NCBI GenBank assembly: GCA_050247155.1
Contig: JBFWUS010000020.1
Location: 9,412-73,411 of the forward strand
Length of the DNA stretch: 64,000 nucleotides
Source of the DNA: Mesorhizobium_G sp050247155
Lineage (GTDB): Bacteria > Pseudomonadota > Alphaproteobacteria > Rhizobiales > Rhizobiaceae
Reading direction: 5' to 3'
Shown: positions 33,613 through 42,547 of the stretch, piece after piece
How positions within the stretch are numbered: the stretch's first letter is position 1
Layout of the letters: every line of letters starts with the position of its first letter
Notes under the pieces: model-generated
Told to the model about the DNA's origin: nothing
The model's database searches: none
Seen by the model: the letters and a program-made list of their open reading frames with translations, nothing else
Program-made: the position numbers and the translations under genes

Positions 33613-34761
33613 ATGCCCTGGAATAATCAGAGCGGCGGCGGTGGCGGCGGCCCATGGGGCGGCGGCGGCAATAGCGGCGGGCCTTGGGGCCAGGGACCGC
33701 GCGGTCCGGGTGGACCGCAGAATCAGCCGCCGGATCTCGAAGACATCATCCGCAAGGGACAGGATCGCCTCAAGCGCGCGCTGCCGACCGGCGGCGGTTT
33801 CAGCCCGGCGTTGCTCGGCCTTATTCTGCTGGCGCTGGTGGCGGCCTGGTTCTTCAAGGCGGTCTACACCGTCCAGCCTGACGAGCTCGCTGTGGAGCTG
33901 CGCTTCGGAAAGCCGAAGGAAGAGCTTGCCCAGCCGGGCCTACACTTCCACTGGTGGCCTATCGAGACGGTCGAGAAGGTGGTCACCGCCGAAAAGCTGA
34001 TCGCCATCGGCGGCGGCCGTGACGGCGGGGCCGCCGGCCTGATGCTGTCGGGCGATCAGAACATCGTGAATGTGCAGTTCTCGTTGGCCTATCAGGTCAA
34101 CGATCCGCGCGCTTATCTCTTCAATGTTTCCGATCCTGACGGCATGGCCCGCCAGATCGCCGAAAGCGCCATGCGCGAGGTTGTCGGCCGCCGTCCGGCA
34201 CAGGACATTTTCCGCGACAATCGCCAAGGCATCGCCGATGACGTGCGCAACATCGTGCAAACGTCGCTGAACGAATATGGCGCGGGCCTCGCCATCAACG
34301 CGGTCTCCATCGAGGACGCGTCGCCGCCGCGTGAAGTGGCCGACGCCTTCAACGAGGTGCAGCGCGCAGAGCAGGACGAGGATCGTTTCCGCGAGGAGGC
34401 CAATCAATATGCCAACCAGCGTCTCGGTCAGGCCCGAGGTCAGGCCGCGCAGATCGGTGAAGACGCCGCCGCCTACAAGAACCGGGTCGTCGAGGAAGCT
34501 AAGGGTGAAGCCCAGCGCTTTATCTCGGTCTACGACGAATACGCCAAGGCGCCGGACGTCACCCGCAAGCGGCTTTTCATCGAAACGATGGAAAAGGTGC
34601 TCGGTGGCTCGAACAAGGTGATCCTCGAGTCCGGCAACGGGCAGCAGGGCGTGTTGCCCTATCTGCCTTTGCCTGAACTTCAACGCCGGCAGAACCCGCC
34701 GCAGCAACAGGGCACGACGCAGCAGAACGGCGGCGCCGTGACGGCCGGAGGGTCGAACTGA
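33613..34761 (+). CDS. hflK: FtsH protease modulator HflK
   Basis: ATG 33613 lies six bases after AAAGGA and gives 382 residues; an upstream TTG start at 33535 falls on the promoter. The N-terminus is a glycine-rich cytosolic tail (NNQSGGGGGGPWGGG), then a membrane helix (LLGLILLALVAAWFF), then the SPFH/band-7 domain (VYTVQPDELAVELRFGK to about 260) and a coiled coil (AQIGEDAAAYKNRVVEEAKG). The C-terminus is Gln/Gly-rich. HflK with HflC forms a large periplasmic cage around FtsH and modulates its proteolysis. Its TGA overlaps the hflC ATG by one base. Confidence 0.95.
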   Translation: MPWNNQSGGGGGGPWGGGGNSGGPWGQGPRGPGGPQNQPPDLEDIIRKGQDRLKRALPTGGGFSPALLGLILLALVAAWFFKAVYTVQPDELAVELRFGKPKEELAQPGLHFHWWPIETVEKVVTAEKLIAIGGGRDGGAAGLMLSGDQNIVNVQFSLAYQVNDPRAYLFNVSDPDGMARQIAESAMREVVGRRPAQDIFRDNRQGIADDVRNIVQTSLNEYGAGLAINAVSIEDASPPREVADAFNEVQRAEQDEDRFREEANQYANQRLGQARGQAAQIGEDAAAYKNRVVEEAKGEAQRFISVYDEYAKAPDVTRKRLFIETMEKVLGGSNKVILESGNGQQGVLPYLPLPELQRRQNPPQQQGTTQQNGGAVTAGGSN

Positions 34762-35678
34762 TGAACAGCAATCGTCTTCCTATTTTTGGTGTCATTGCCG
34801 CCATTGTCGCGTTTCTCGTCTATTCGTCGGTTTTCGTCGTCAACGAGCGCGATCAGGCCATCGTGCTCCGCTTCGGCGAAATCGTCGACGTGAAGACCGA
34901 GCCTGGCATCTACTTCAAGCTGCCGTTCTCAATGTTCGAGGCCGACAATGTCCAGATCATCGAAGATCGTGTCATGCGGTTCGATATGGACAATATCCGC
35001 GTCCAGGTCTCGGGCGGCAAATTCTACGACGTGGACGCTTTCGTCGCCTACAGGATCGCCAATGCACGGGTCTTCAGGGCAACCGTTTCAGGCAGCCTCG
35101 AATTGGCGGAGCAGCGGGTCAAGACTCGTCTCGATGCTGCGCTGCGCCGGGTCTACGGTCTGCGTGGTTTCGAGGCGGCGCTCTCCGAAGAGCGCGCGTC
35201 CATGATGCGCGAGGTGCGCGATCAGCTGCGCCCCGACGCGACATCGCTTGGTCTCGAACTCGAGGATGTCCGCATCCGCCGTACCGATCTCACCTCCGAC
35301 GTGTCGCAGCAGACCTATGAGCGCATGAAGGCCGAGCGTCTGGCCGAGGCCGAGAGGCTGCGGGCGCGCGGCCGTGAGGAAGCCCAGCGCCTCAAGGCCA
35401 AGGCCGACCGCGAGGTTACCGAGACGATCGCCGCCGCGCAACGCGACGCCGAGATCATCCGCGGTCAGGGCGAAGCCGAGCGCAACGCGACCTTCGCCGC
35501 CGCCTTCCAGCGGGATCCGGCGTTCTTCGAGTTCTATCGCTCGATGAACGCCTATCTGTCGGCCTTGAGCGGCAACGGCACGACAATGGTGCTGTCGCCG
35601 GATTCGGAGTTCTTCCGCTTCTTCAAGGACGCGGCAGGCGCGGCAACGACGCCGGCTCCGGCAGCGCCAGCCCAATAA
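34761..35678 (+). CDS. hflC: FtsH protease modulator HflC
   Basis: The 305-residue product begins with a membrane helix (LPIFGVIAAIVAFLVYSSVFVV) followed by the SPFH domain (NERDQAIVLRFGEIVDVKTE). A long charged coiled coil (RMKAERLAEAERLRARGREE and onward) and the conserved AEIIRGQGEAERNATFAAAF segment follow. It ends with an alanine/proline tail. It partners HflK in the FtsH holo-complex. The start overlaps hflK (TGATG), and a DUF2065 gene follows within seven bases. Confidence 0.95.
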   Translation: MNSNRLPIFGVIAAIVAFLVYSSVFVVNERDQAIVLRFGEIVDVKTEPGIYFKLPFSMFEADNVQIIEDRVMRFDMDNIRVQVSGGKFYDVDAFVAYRIANARVFRATVSGSLELAEQRVKTRLDAALRRVYGLRGFEAALSEERASMMREVRDQLRPDATSLGLELEDVRIRRTDLTSDVSQQTYERMKAERLAEAERLRARGREEAQRLKAKADREVTETIAAAQRDAEIIRGQGEAERNATFAAAFQRDPAFFEFYRSMNAYLSALSGNGTTMVLSPDSEFFRFFKDAAGAATTPAPAAPAQ

Positions 35679-35685
35679 CTCGACC

Positions 35686-35874
35686 GTGAGCGATCTTGTC
35701 GCCGCTCTCGGTCTGGTGCTGGTGTTCGAAGGGCTGATTTATGGCGGCTTTCCCAATGCCGCCAAACGCCTTGCCCAGGACGTGCTGCAGATTCCAGAGC
35801 ATGTCCTGCGGCTCGCGGGCATCGCCGCAATGGCCGTCGGCGTGCTGATCGTCTGGCTGGCGCGCAGCGGATAA
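35686..35874 (+). CDS. DUF2065 small membrane protein (YjeT-like)
   Basis: The 62-residue protein starts with GTG 35686, seven bases after the hflC stop. It has two hydrophobic helices (LVAALGLVLVFEGLIYGGF; LRLAGIAAMAVGVLIVWLA) joined by a loop with PNAAKRLAQDVL. The length, helix pattern and placement next to hflKC match DUF2065, known as YjeT in E. coli where it is also linked to hflKC. Function unknown; a role beside HflKC/FtsH is an inference from context. Confidence 0.88.
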   Translation: MSDLVAALGLVLVFEGLIYGGFPNAAKRLAQDVLQIPEHVLRLAGIAAMAVGVLIVWLARSG

Positions 35875-36021
35875 GTGGACCCCGGCGGGTAACGCACGAT
35901 TTACAACGTCCGGATAGCCAAAGCCCCAAACACGCCTTATTTCTCGCCGAAACCTCGGGCCTGCATATTTGGGCCGGCTCGACGGCGTTCCCCCAGAGAA
36001 TTTCACGCCGGGAGGCATTTC

Positions 36022-37635
36022 ATGACATCCAACCGCATCGATATGTTTGGCCGTCGCGTCATTGGCGCCACGCTTGCGCTGTTCATGGCTGGCTCGGCGG
36101 CACTGCCAGGTGCGGCGCTCGCGCAGCAAACAGCGCCAGCGGCTCCGGCTCCGACATCACCCGCTCCCGCCACGCCGGCGCCTGGAACGACACCTCCAGC
36201 CCTCGGCGCCACGCCGCCCTCGGTCGATCCTCTATCGCAAGGTCCGGATTCCGTTGCCGATCTGGCGCAGGGATTGCTCGGCGCGGTGGTCAACATCTCC
36301 ACATCGCAGAACGCCAAAGGCTCGGGTGGTCCTGAAGCCGTGCCGATGCCGGAGCTGCCGGAAGGTTCGCCGTTCCGCGATTTCTTCGACGATTTCTTCA
36401 ACGATCGTCAGGGGCCGGGCGGCAATCGAGGCGGACAGAAGGTGCAGTCGCTCGGTTCAGGATTCGTGATCGACGGCAAGGAAGGCATCATCGTCACCAA
36501 CAATCACGTCATCGCGGACGCGGATGAGATCGAGATAAATTTTTCGGATGGGTCCAAACTGAAGGCTGAGCTCGTCGGCACGGACACCAAGACTGACATC
36601 GCCGTGCTCAAGGTGGACCCCACCAAGAAAGCTCTCACGGAGGTCAAATTCGGCGACTCCGACAAGATGCGCATCGGCGACTGGGTGATGGCGATCGGCA
36701 ATCCGTTCGGTCTCGGCGGTTCGGTCACCGTCGGCATCATCTCCGCCCGTAACCGCGATATCAGCTCGGGGCCTTACGACGATTTCATCCAGACCGACGC
36801 GGCGATCAACCGCGGCAATTCGGGCGGCCCGCTGTTCAACATGCATGGCGAGGTGATTGGTATCAATACGGCGATCATTTCGCCGTCGGGCGGCTCGATC
36901 GGCATCGGTTTCTCGATCCCGTCGGAAATGGCGGTGGGCGTGGTCGATCAGTTGCGCGAGTTCGGTGAAACGCGGCGCGGCTGGCTCGGCGTGCGCATCC
37001 AGCCCGTCACCGATGAGATCGCCGAAAGCCTCGGTATGAAGGGCGCAAAAGGGGCATTGATCGCGGGCGTGATCAAGGGTGGTCCGGTCGACAACGGCGT
37101 CATTCAGCCGGGCGATGTCGTCATAAAATTCGACGGCAAGGATATCCGCGAAATGCGCGATCTGCCGCGCATCGTCGCCGAAAGCCCGGTCGGCAAGGCC
37201 GTGGACGTCGTGATCGTGCGCAAAGGCGTGGAGCAGACCGTCAAGGTGACGCTCGGCCGGCTCGAGGATGGTGAAAAACTCGCCGAAAATGAAGACGGCA
37301 AGCCGGACGAGGGCAAAGATGCCGGCCCGGTCGTCACCGCCAATGTGCTCGGCATGACCATCGGCGAGCTCAATGACGAGAACCGGAAAAAATTTGGCAT
37401 TGCCGATGATATTTCAGGCGTCGTCGTAACCGAAGTAGCCAAGGATTCAGTCGCGGCGGAGCGCGGCGTGGTCGCAGGCGATGTGATCACCGAGATTGCG
37501 CAGGAGTCGGTCAAGTCGCCGAAGGACATGATGGACCGCGTCGGCAAGCTGAAGGAGCAGGGTCGCAAGAACGCGCTGCTGATGCTGGCGTCGAAAACGG
37601 GCGAACTGCGGTTTGTGACTGTGCGGATGGACTGA
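36022..37635 (+). CDS. degP: Periplasmic serine endoprotease of the Do/DegP family
   Basis: ATG 36022 lies five bases after GGGAGG and gives 537 residues with a signal peptide (VIGATLALFMAGSAALPGAALA). After a Pro/Ala linker comes the trypsin-like domain with the catalytic triad H162 (TNNHVIADADE), D192 (TKTDIAVLKV) and S267 (NRGNSGGPLF). Two PDZ domains follow (GWLGVRIQPVTDEIAESLG; and the second after about 425, ISGVVVTEVAKDSVAAERGV). Do-type proteases degrade or refold misfolded envelope proteins. It follows hflKC-DUF2065 after a 147-base gap and ends at a terminator shared with serB. Confidence 0.95.
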   Translation: MTSNRIDMFGRRVIGATLALFMAGSAALPGAALAQQTAPAAPAPTSPAPATPAPGTTPPALGATPPSVDPLSQGPDSVADLAQGLLGAVVNISTSQNAKGSGGPEAVPMPELPEGSPFRDFFDDFFNDRQGPGGNRGGQKVQSLGSGFVIDGKEGIIVTNNHVIADADEIEINFSDGSKLKAELVGTDTKTDIAVLKVDPTKKALTEVKFGDSDKMRIGDWVMAIGNPFGLGGSVTVGIISARNRDISSGPYDDFIQTDAAINRGNSGGPLFNMHGEVIGINTAIISPSGGSIGIGFSIPSEMAVGVVDQLREFGETRRGWLGVRIQPVTDEIAESLGMKGAKGALIAGVIKGGPVDNGVIQPGDVVIKFDGKDIREMRDLPRIVAESPVGKAVDVVIVRKGVEQTVKVTLGRLEDGEKLAENEDGKPDEGKDAGPVVTANVLGMTIGELNDENRKKFGIADDISGVVVTEVAKDSVAAERGVVAGDVITEIAQESVKSPKDMMDRVGKLKEQGRKNALLMLASKTGELRFVTVRMD

Positions 37636-37670
37636 GTCCGGAAACAGCCGCAAGATATTGATCAATAAAG

Positions 37671-37698
37671 AAAAAGGCGGCTGTCGAGCCGCTTTTTT
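37671..37698. terminator. Bidirectional intrinsic terminator between degP and serB
   Basis: GCGGCT (37677-37682) pairs with AGCCGC (37687-37692) around a GTCG loop, with AAAAA before and TTTTTT after (37693-37698). It lies 36 bases after the degP stop and 6 bases past the serB stop on the other strand, serving both convergent genes. Confidence 0.88.
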
Positions 37699-37703
37699 GC
37701 TAT

Positions 37704-38591
37704 TCAGCCGACGATATCCGCCTGCCGATAACCCTGTATATAAAGCAGGGCGGTGAGATCGCTGTGGTCGATCCGTACCTTGGCCTGAGCCGCGACGGAT
37801 GGTTTGGCGTGCAGTGCAACGCCGGTTCCGGCGAGCCTGATCATATCGAGATCGTTGGCGCCGTCGCCGACGGCAATCGCATCGGTCGGCGTGACGCCTA
37901 GGCGAGCGGAAATTTCCAAAAGTGCCTGCGCCTTGGCCTCACGGCCTAGAATTGGTTCCAGCACCTTGCCGGTCAGCTTGCCATCGGTCTCCAAAAGCTG
38001 GTTGGCACGGTTTTCCTGAAATCCGAGCTTGTCGGCGATGCGCGCCGTGAAAGCGGTAAAGCCCCCAGAGACAAGTGCGGTCCAGGCGCCGTTCGCCTTC
38101 ATGGTCTGAACCAGTTCGCGGCCCCCGGACGCCAAGGTGAGACGCGTCGCGATGATGCTGTCGATGACGCTGGCGTTCAAGCCCTTTAGCAAAGCTACGC
38201 GTTCGCGCAATGCAGGCTCGAAGGCGATTTCGCCGTTCATGGAGCGCGCCGTGATTGCCGCGACATGCTCCTTGAGGCCAACCTCATCGGCCAATTCATC
38301 GATGCATTCCTGATCGATCATCGTCGAATCCATATCGGCGATGAGGATTTTTTTCCTGCGTCCGGCGCCTTCGTGTACGACCACGTCGACTGGAATTGCA
38401 GCCAGCGCATCTCTGACGAAAGCCTCGATTTCGGTCGCGTCTGTTGCATTAGGCGGGGCGATGTCGCAGGCAATGCCCTCGGCCAACCAGTCAACCGCGT
38501 TGGCCCCCACCGTTTGCGCCACCTTGGCAGCGAGCGATGGTTCCAGCAGCTTTTTTGCAGGATGTGAGATCAGTGTTGCGATGAGCGGCAT
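37704..38591 (-). CDS. serB: Phosphoserine phosphatase SerB
   Basis: ATG 38591 gives 295 residues beginning MPLIATLISHPAKKLLEPSL, the family start. Sequence further upstream overlaps miaA. An N-terminal domain of about 75 residues is followed by the HAD phosphatase core: motif I ADMDSTMIDQECIDE, motif II TALVSGGFTAF, Lys in GKLTGKVLEPILG, and motif III AIAVGDGANDLDMI. The enzyme makes serine from phosphoserine in the cytosol. Its start codon overlaps that of the divergent miaA gene, so each promoter and leader must lie inside the other gene; no Shine-Dalgarno sequence is evident. Confidence 0.95.
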   Translation of the reverse strand: MPLIATLISHPAKKLLEPSLAAKVAQTVGANAVDWLAEGIACDIAPPNATDATEIEAFVRDALAAIPVDVVVHEGAGRRKKILIADMDSTMIDQECIDELADEVGLKEHVAAITARSMNGEIAFEPALRERVALLKGLNASVIDSIIATRLTLASGGRELVQTMKANGAWTALVSGGFTAFTARIADKLGFQENRANQLLETDGKLTGKVLEPILGREAKAQALLEISARLGVTPTDAIAVGDGANDLDMIRLAGTGVALHAKPSVAAQAKVRIDHSDLTALLYIQGYRQADIVG

Positions 38592-39537
38592 GGAAAAGAC
38601 CGAAGAGAAAAGCCGCGCAGGCAGCATCAGGAACGCGATCCTGATAGCGGGACCGACCGCCAGCGGCAAGTCGCGACTGGCGCTCGATCTTGCGCGTCGG
38701 GAAAACGGCGTCATCGTCAACACCGATTCCATGCAGGTCTACGACGTACTGCGGGTTCTGACGGCGCGGCCGGGCGAGGATGATCTGCGCGCTGCGCCTC
38801 ATCTTCTTTACGGCCATGTCCATCCCGGTGTCGCCTATTCGACCGGCGCGTGGCTGCGCGATGTCCAGGCGCTGATCGACAGCGGCGCATTCGAAGGCAA
38901 GACGCCGATTTTTGTTGGCGGCACCGGGCTTTATTTCCGCGCGCTGGTTCAGGGACTTTCGCAAATTCCCCAGATCCCGCCAGCGATCCGCGACCGTTGG
39001 CGCTTCAAGCTCAGCGAAGAGGAGCCGTCGCGCCTGCACGGTGTCCTGTTGGAGCGCGATCCCGACGCCGCCCTGCGGCTCAGTGCGCGAGATGGGCAGC
39101 GGATTGTCCGCGCCCTGGAAGTGCTGGAGGCAACCGGCCGTTCGATCCTTGAATGGCAGGCCGGAAATTCGCCACCGCTGATAGATCGATCGACGGCCCG
39201 CCTGCTCCAGGTGGTGGTCGCTCGTGAGGTTCTTGTCGACCGGATCGAGAAGCGGTTCGACAGCATGGTGAGCATGGGCGCGCTCGGCGAAGTCCGCGCT
39301 CTGGTTGATCTGCGCCTCAATCCAGCTTTGCCTGCCATGCGCGCCATAGGCGTGCCCGAACTGGCAAGCCACCTTGCCGGCAATTGCCCGCTGGGCGAGG
39401 CAATTGCCAAGGCAAAGGCCAGCACCCGGCAATATGCCAAGCGGCAGGCTACATGGTTCAGGCATCAACTCGGTGAAGGTTGGCTCAGTTTTTCGCCTGG
39501 TCCAACGGGCGACTTTGACGAATTCGTCTCAAGGTGA
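38581..39537 (+). CDS. miaA: tRNA dimethylallyltransferase MiaA
   Basis: The frame is open from 38341, but that part is antisense to serB. ATG 38581 (318 residues) or ATG 38590 (315 residues) gives the expected short N-terminus before the P-loop LIAGPTASGKSRLALDLA. Further motifs are IVNTDSMQVYDVL, GGTGLYFRALVQGL and QYAKRQATWFRHQL. MiaA adds dimethylallyl to A37 of UNN-reading tRNAs. Whichever start is used, it overlaps the serB start codon (38589-38591). Neither choice has a strong ribosome site. The C-terminus is normal. Confidence 0.94.
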   Translation: MSGMEKTEEKSRAGSIRNAILIAGPTASGKSRLALDLARRENGVIVNTDSMQVYDVLRVLTARPGEDDLRAAPHLLYGHVHPGVAYSTGAWLRDVQALIDSGAFEGKTPIFVGGTGLYFRALVQGLSQIPQIPPAIRDRWRFKLSEEEPSRLHGVLLERDPDAALRLSARDGQRIVRALEVLEATGRSILEWQAGNSPPLIDRSTARLLQVVVAREVLVDRIEKRFDSMVSMGALGEVRALVDLRLNPALPAMRAIGVPELASHLAGNCPLGEAIAKAKASTRQYAKRQATWFRHQLGEGWLSFSPGPTGDFDEFVSR

Positions 39538-39664
39538 CGGAGTTCGTTATCGTCCTGTTAAGGGCAAAGAATATCGCTGTTGATTGAGCGCCCAAGTTAT
39601 TGAGCTTTAACGCTCTTTAAGGCAAGTCGCAGCATAACTGGACCGTAGTTCAGATAGGCCCCGC

Positions 39665-40456
39665 ATGCGTTTCCACAGAGCGGAATCTGCATTTGTGTTG
39701 CTGATGTCAGTCATTCTGGCAGCGGCGTTGGTGCTTTTCGTCCTCTATTTGGAACTGACGAAGCTTGCGGACGCGTTGCAGGTTCTGGGCGAACCGCGCC
39801 GTGAGGCGACCGCTGTCTGGCTGGTTCTGATTTCCGGCGCCTTGCACGCCTGCGCGGTATCGATCGGCGCGTTCCTCATCTATCCGCTCATTCGCACGCA
39901 GGTCCGGGAGGAGGGCAAGCTCCGGCAGATGACGGCCTCGCTGAGCGCCCGGTCTCAAACGCTTGAACAGGCCGCCGCCACGGACGGGCTGACTGGAATG
40001 CACAACCGCCGATACTTCGACGATGCTTTGAAGGAGTATTTGCGGGAGTTCGAACGAATCGACCGGCCGATCGGCCTGATGATCCTCGATCTGGATCATT
40101 TCAAGCAGGTCAACGACACCTATGGGCACGACACGGGCGATGAAGTACTGCGAACAGTGGCCGCCTGCCTGAAGGACATGACGCGCTATCACGATATCGT
40201 CGCGCGGCTTGGCGGCGAGGAATTTGCGATTGTTGCCCCCAATATGGATCTGGAGATGCTGTCACGTTTTGCCGACCGCATCCGCAAGGCCATTGCCATG
40301 CAGCCGATAGCCAGCGGCAATGTGCGGCTGAAGGTGACAGCCAGCGTCGGCCTCGCCATCTGGGACCGCCGGGAATCGCTTGAGGATCTTTATCGAAGAG
40401 CCGATTCACGCCTCTATCAGGCCAAACGGCAGGGCAGAAACCGTATCTGCGCCTGA
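39665..40456 (+). CDS. Membrane-bound diguanylate cyclase (GGDEF)
   Basis: The 263-residue protein has two membrane helices (about 10-30 and 52-73) with a short 20-residue outside loop, a brief coiled coil (about 80-103) and a GGDEF domain from about 105 (DGLTGMHNRRYFDD). The active-site signature is GGEEF at 183-187, and the product-inhibition motif RxxD (R174, D177) stands at the usual distance. The metal-binding DLDHFKQVNDTYGH segment is complete. It should make cyclic di-GMP and be feedback-inhibited. No sensor domain besides the membrane part is visible. It follows miaA and converges with the HerA-type gene. Confidence 0.92.
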   Translation: MRFHRAESAFVLLMSVILAAALVLFVLYLELTKLADALQVLGEPRREATAVWLVLISGALHACAVSIGAFLIYPLIRTQVREEGKLRQMTASLSARSQTLEQAAATDGLTGMHNRRYFDDALKEYLREFERIDRPIGLMILDLDHFKQVNDTYGHDTGDEVLRTVAACLKDMTRYHDIVARLGGEEFAIVAPNMDLEMLSRFADRIRKAIAMQPIASGNVRLKVTASVGLAIWDRRESLEDLYRRADSRLYQAKRQGRNRICA

Positions 40457-40566
40457 CCTAAAGTCTCTTCGAAAAGGCGACAGCGGGCTCGGCGGCGACC
40501 GCATGACAGAATCGCGCTATTCGATTCTCTGCTCCGATCTGAAAAATACCGCCCGTTAACAGGCCG

Positions 40567-42375
40567 TCACTGTCCGGCGATTTTGCTGCCGAATGTCCCT
40601 GATCTCAAACCGTAGCCGAAATTCGGATCGTCGTTGGACAATGCGGGTTTCGGTGTTGTGCGGCGAACGAGCGAGTCCAGATTGGTCTGTAGGGTCGGTT
40701 CCGGTTCGGGGGCCGGAATTATCTGCCTTATCTGCGAATTGCGCATGCGCTCGACAATGGCGTGGACATCAAGTTTGCCGGACGTTGTGTTCGGCTCATC
40801 GGCATGGTGGTCCTTGCCGAGACCGGGAATGCGGCTCTTCGGCAAGGTCTCGAATTTGAGGCGCATCGTTGTCGCGACGCCTTCACCGAACGCGATAGCT
40901 TCGCGCTGCCCCATCGACGACAGGAAGGAAAGAGTGGATGCGGACGAGTCGGCAATGGCCGAACGGATGATCGCCTGGTCCTGCTCGTTGGCCAATCGCA
41001 TCGCAAAGATGGTCGAACACTGGGACAAGATGGTGGGGTCGAGTTCTCCGGGGCGTTGTGTGATGACGCCGAGGTAGCAGCCATATTTGCGGCCTTCTTT
41101 GGCGATGCGGGACAAGGCTTCTTTCGTGGGCGCAAAACCGAGGCGCGAATCCGAAGGCAGGTAGCGGTGGGCCTCTTCGCACATCAGAAGCACTTTGAAG
41201 CGCTTTTCGCTCCACAAGGTGAGATCGAATGCGAGTCTGGCCAGGACGGAGCAGACCGAATTCACGACTTCCGACGGCATGCCGGCCATCTCGAAGCAGG
41301 TGATGGGTGCGGCGCCGTCTTCAATTCTGAAAATATACGAAATTGTCTCGTGGATCGTGTCTTCAATCAACCGCGATCCGAACATGAACCGATAACGGGG
41401 GTCGGCGACAGCGGATTCGATCCTGTTCTTGAGCATCCGGTAATGCGGGCGCTCCGTTTTTGCGTCGAGCATGCCGATCCGTTCGTCAATCAGCTTGATC
41501 AGATCCACTATCCGATAAGGGATCGGCGTATCAGCAGTGGTTCCGTCATTGCGGCGGTAGGTAGGCGCGCTACCGTTGCGGTAAAGCTGCTTGGCCACCG
41601 GGATCACGTCGCGCAACAGGTCGATTTCCTCAGGAATGACCTCGCGGCCGCGGAACAGCACTTCGGCGAATTCCTCGAGCCGGAACATCCAGAATGGAAG
41701 GTCTAGCGTCGTCGCGTCTATCCTGATGCATTTATCGCTGAGCGCGCTGCCAAACTCATTGTGCGGATCGAGGACAAGCACGCGCAGGTCCGGTCGTGCG
41801 TCGACCGCCTTGCGCAGTAACAGCGACACGGCAGTGGACTTGCCGACACCTGTTGTCCCAACCACCGCGAAGTGACGGTCCAGCGTTTCGTCGATAGCAA
41901 TGTTGGCCGAGATGGCGCTGTCCTGCGACAGGGCGCCGATGGTCACCGAGTGACGTCCGCCCAGATCGTAGACCGCCTGGAGATCGCGTGAGCGAATGCG
42001 GTGGGCGATGGCGCCGATGTGCGGATACTGGGTGATGCCGCGATCGAATGTCGGCGCTTTGCCGGCTTCATTGTCACGAACTTCACCGACAAGCTCGACA
42101 CTGACTTCGATCGGGTTTTGATCGTGAAAGCTCCAACCACGATCCGGTTTGCCGATGGCGTAGACGAGACCGACGGTGCGTATCGAGCCAAGGTTGATGG
42201 AAATGAGCTTACCGACAGTCCACCGGGCCGCAACGTTGCTCTCATCGTTATCTGCAAATGCAGCGAGTACGGCGCGGGCGCCATCGCATTGAACGACGTA
42301 GCCGAGAATTCGCTTGTCGTGCTGATGTTGATCGCGTCGGTCGTCAGGAGTAGCAACTTGGCTGTTCGCCAGCAT
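40567..42375 (-). CDS. HerA-type ATP-binding protein (DUF87)
   Basis: The 602-residue product has an N-terminal HAS-barrel-like part (about 22-145) and an ATPase domain with Walker A GTTGVGKS at 173-180. The segment VLVLDPHNEFGSAL, a Walker B with VLLMCEEAHRYLP, and the sensor-like ITQRPGELDPTILSQCSTIFAMRL follow. These are hallmarks of HerA/FtsK-superfamily hexameric DNA translocases. In archaea HerA works with NurA in end resection; in bacteria relatives also occur in defence systems. No nuclease, Sir2 or DUF4297 partner is adjacent. Base composition looks a little lower in GC than neighbours. It is convergent with the cyclase gene. Confidence 0.88.
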   Translation of the reverse strand: MLANSQVATPDDRRDQHQHDKRILGYVVQCDGARAVLAAFADNDESNVAARWTVGKLISINLGSIRTVGLVYAIGKPDRGWSFHDQNPIEVSVELVGEVRDNEAGKAPTFDRGITQYPHIGAIAHRIRSRDLQAVYDLGGRHSVTIGALSQDSAISANIAIDETLDRHFAVVGTTGVGKSTAVSLLLRKAVDARPDLRVLVLDPHNEFGSALSDKCIRIDATTLDLPFWMFRLEEFAEVLFRGREVIPEEIDLLRDVIPVAKQLYRNGSAPTYRRNDGTTADTPIPYRIVDLIKLIDERIGMLDAKTERPHYRMLKNRIESAVADPRYRFMFGSRLIEDTIHETISYIFRIEDGAAPITCFEMAGMPSEVVNSVCSVLARLAFDLTLWSEKRFKVLLMCEEAHRYLPSDSRLGFAPTKEALSRIAKEGRKYGCYLGVITQRPGELDPTILSQCSTIFAMRLANEQDQAIIRSAIADSSASTLSFLSSMGQREAIAFGEGVATTMRLKFETLPKSRIPGLGKDHHADEPNTTSGKLDVHAIVERMRNSQIRQIIPAPEPEPTLQTNLDSLVRRTTPKPALSNDDPNFGYGLRSGTFGSKIAGQ

Positions 42376-42511
42376 TTTTGATCTCAGCCCCTCAATCGTG
42401 ATTCAATCTGCACGTCGCCTGCCTTCATTTTGGAGAAAGACGGTTAAGGCACCGTATTGCGGCGGGATAAAATTCGGGCCAACAGCGGGAAGGGTTAAAT
42501 TTTTGCTGTCC

Positions 42512-42540
42512 ATTGATTGATGCGTGTTCGTCCGATATAG
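42512..42540 (+). promoter_or_regulatory. Promoter of the XRE-cupin gene (predicts leaderless mRNA)
   Basis: ATTGAT (42512-42517) and ATATAG (42535-42540) are 17 bases apart. Transcription would start near 42547-42548, at the ATG of the downstream gene. No good ribosome site precedes that ATG. Confidence 0.5.
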
Positions 42541-42547
42541 AAGCCAA

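Noticed and set aside
39588..39622. TTAAC-like CtrA site before the diguanylate cyclase
   Set aside because: The two halves are six rather than seven bases apart, so the match is poor.
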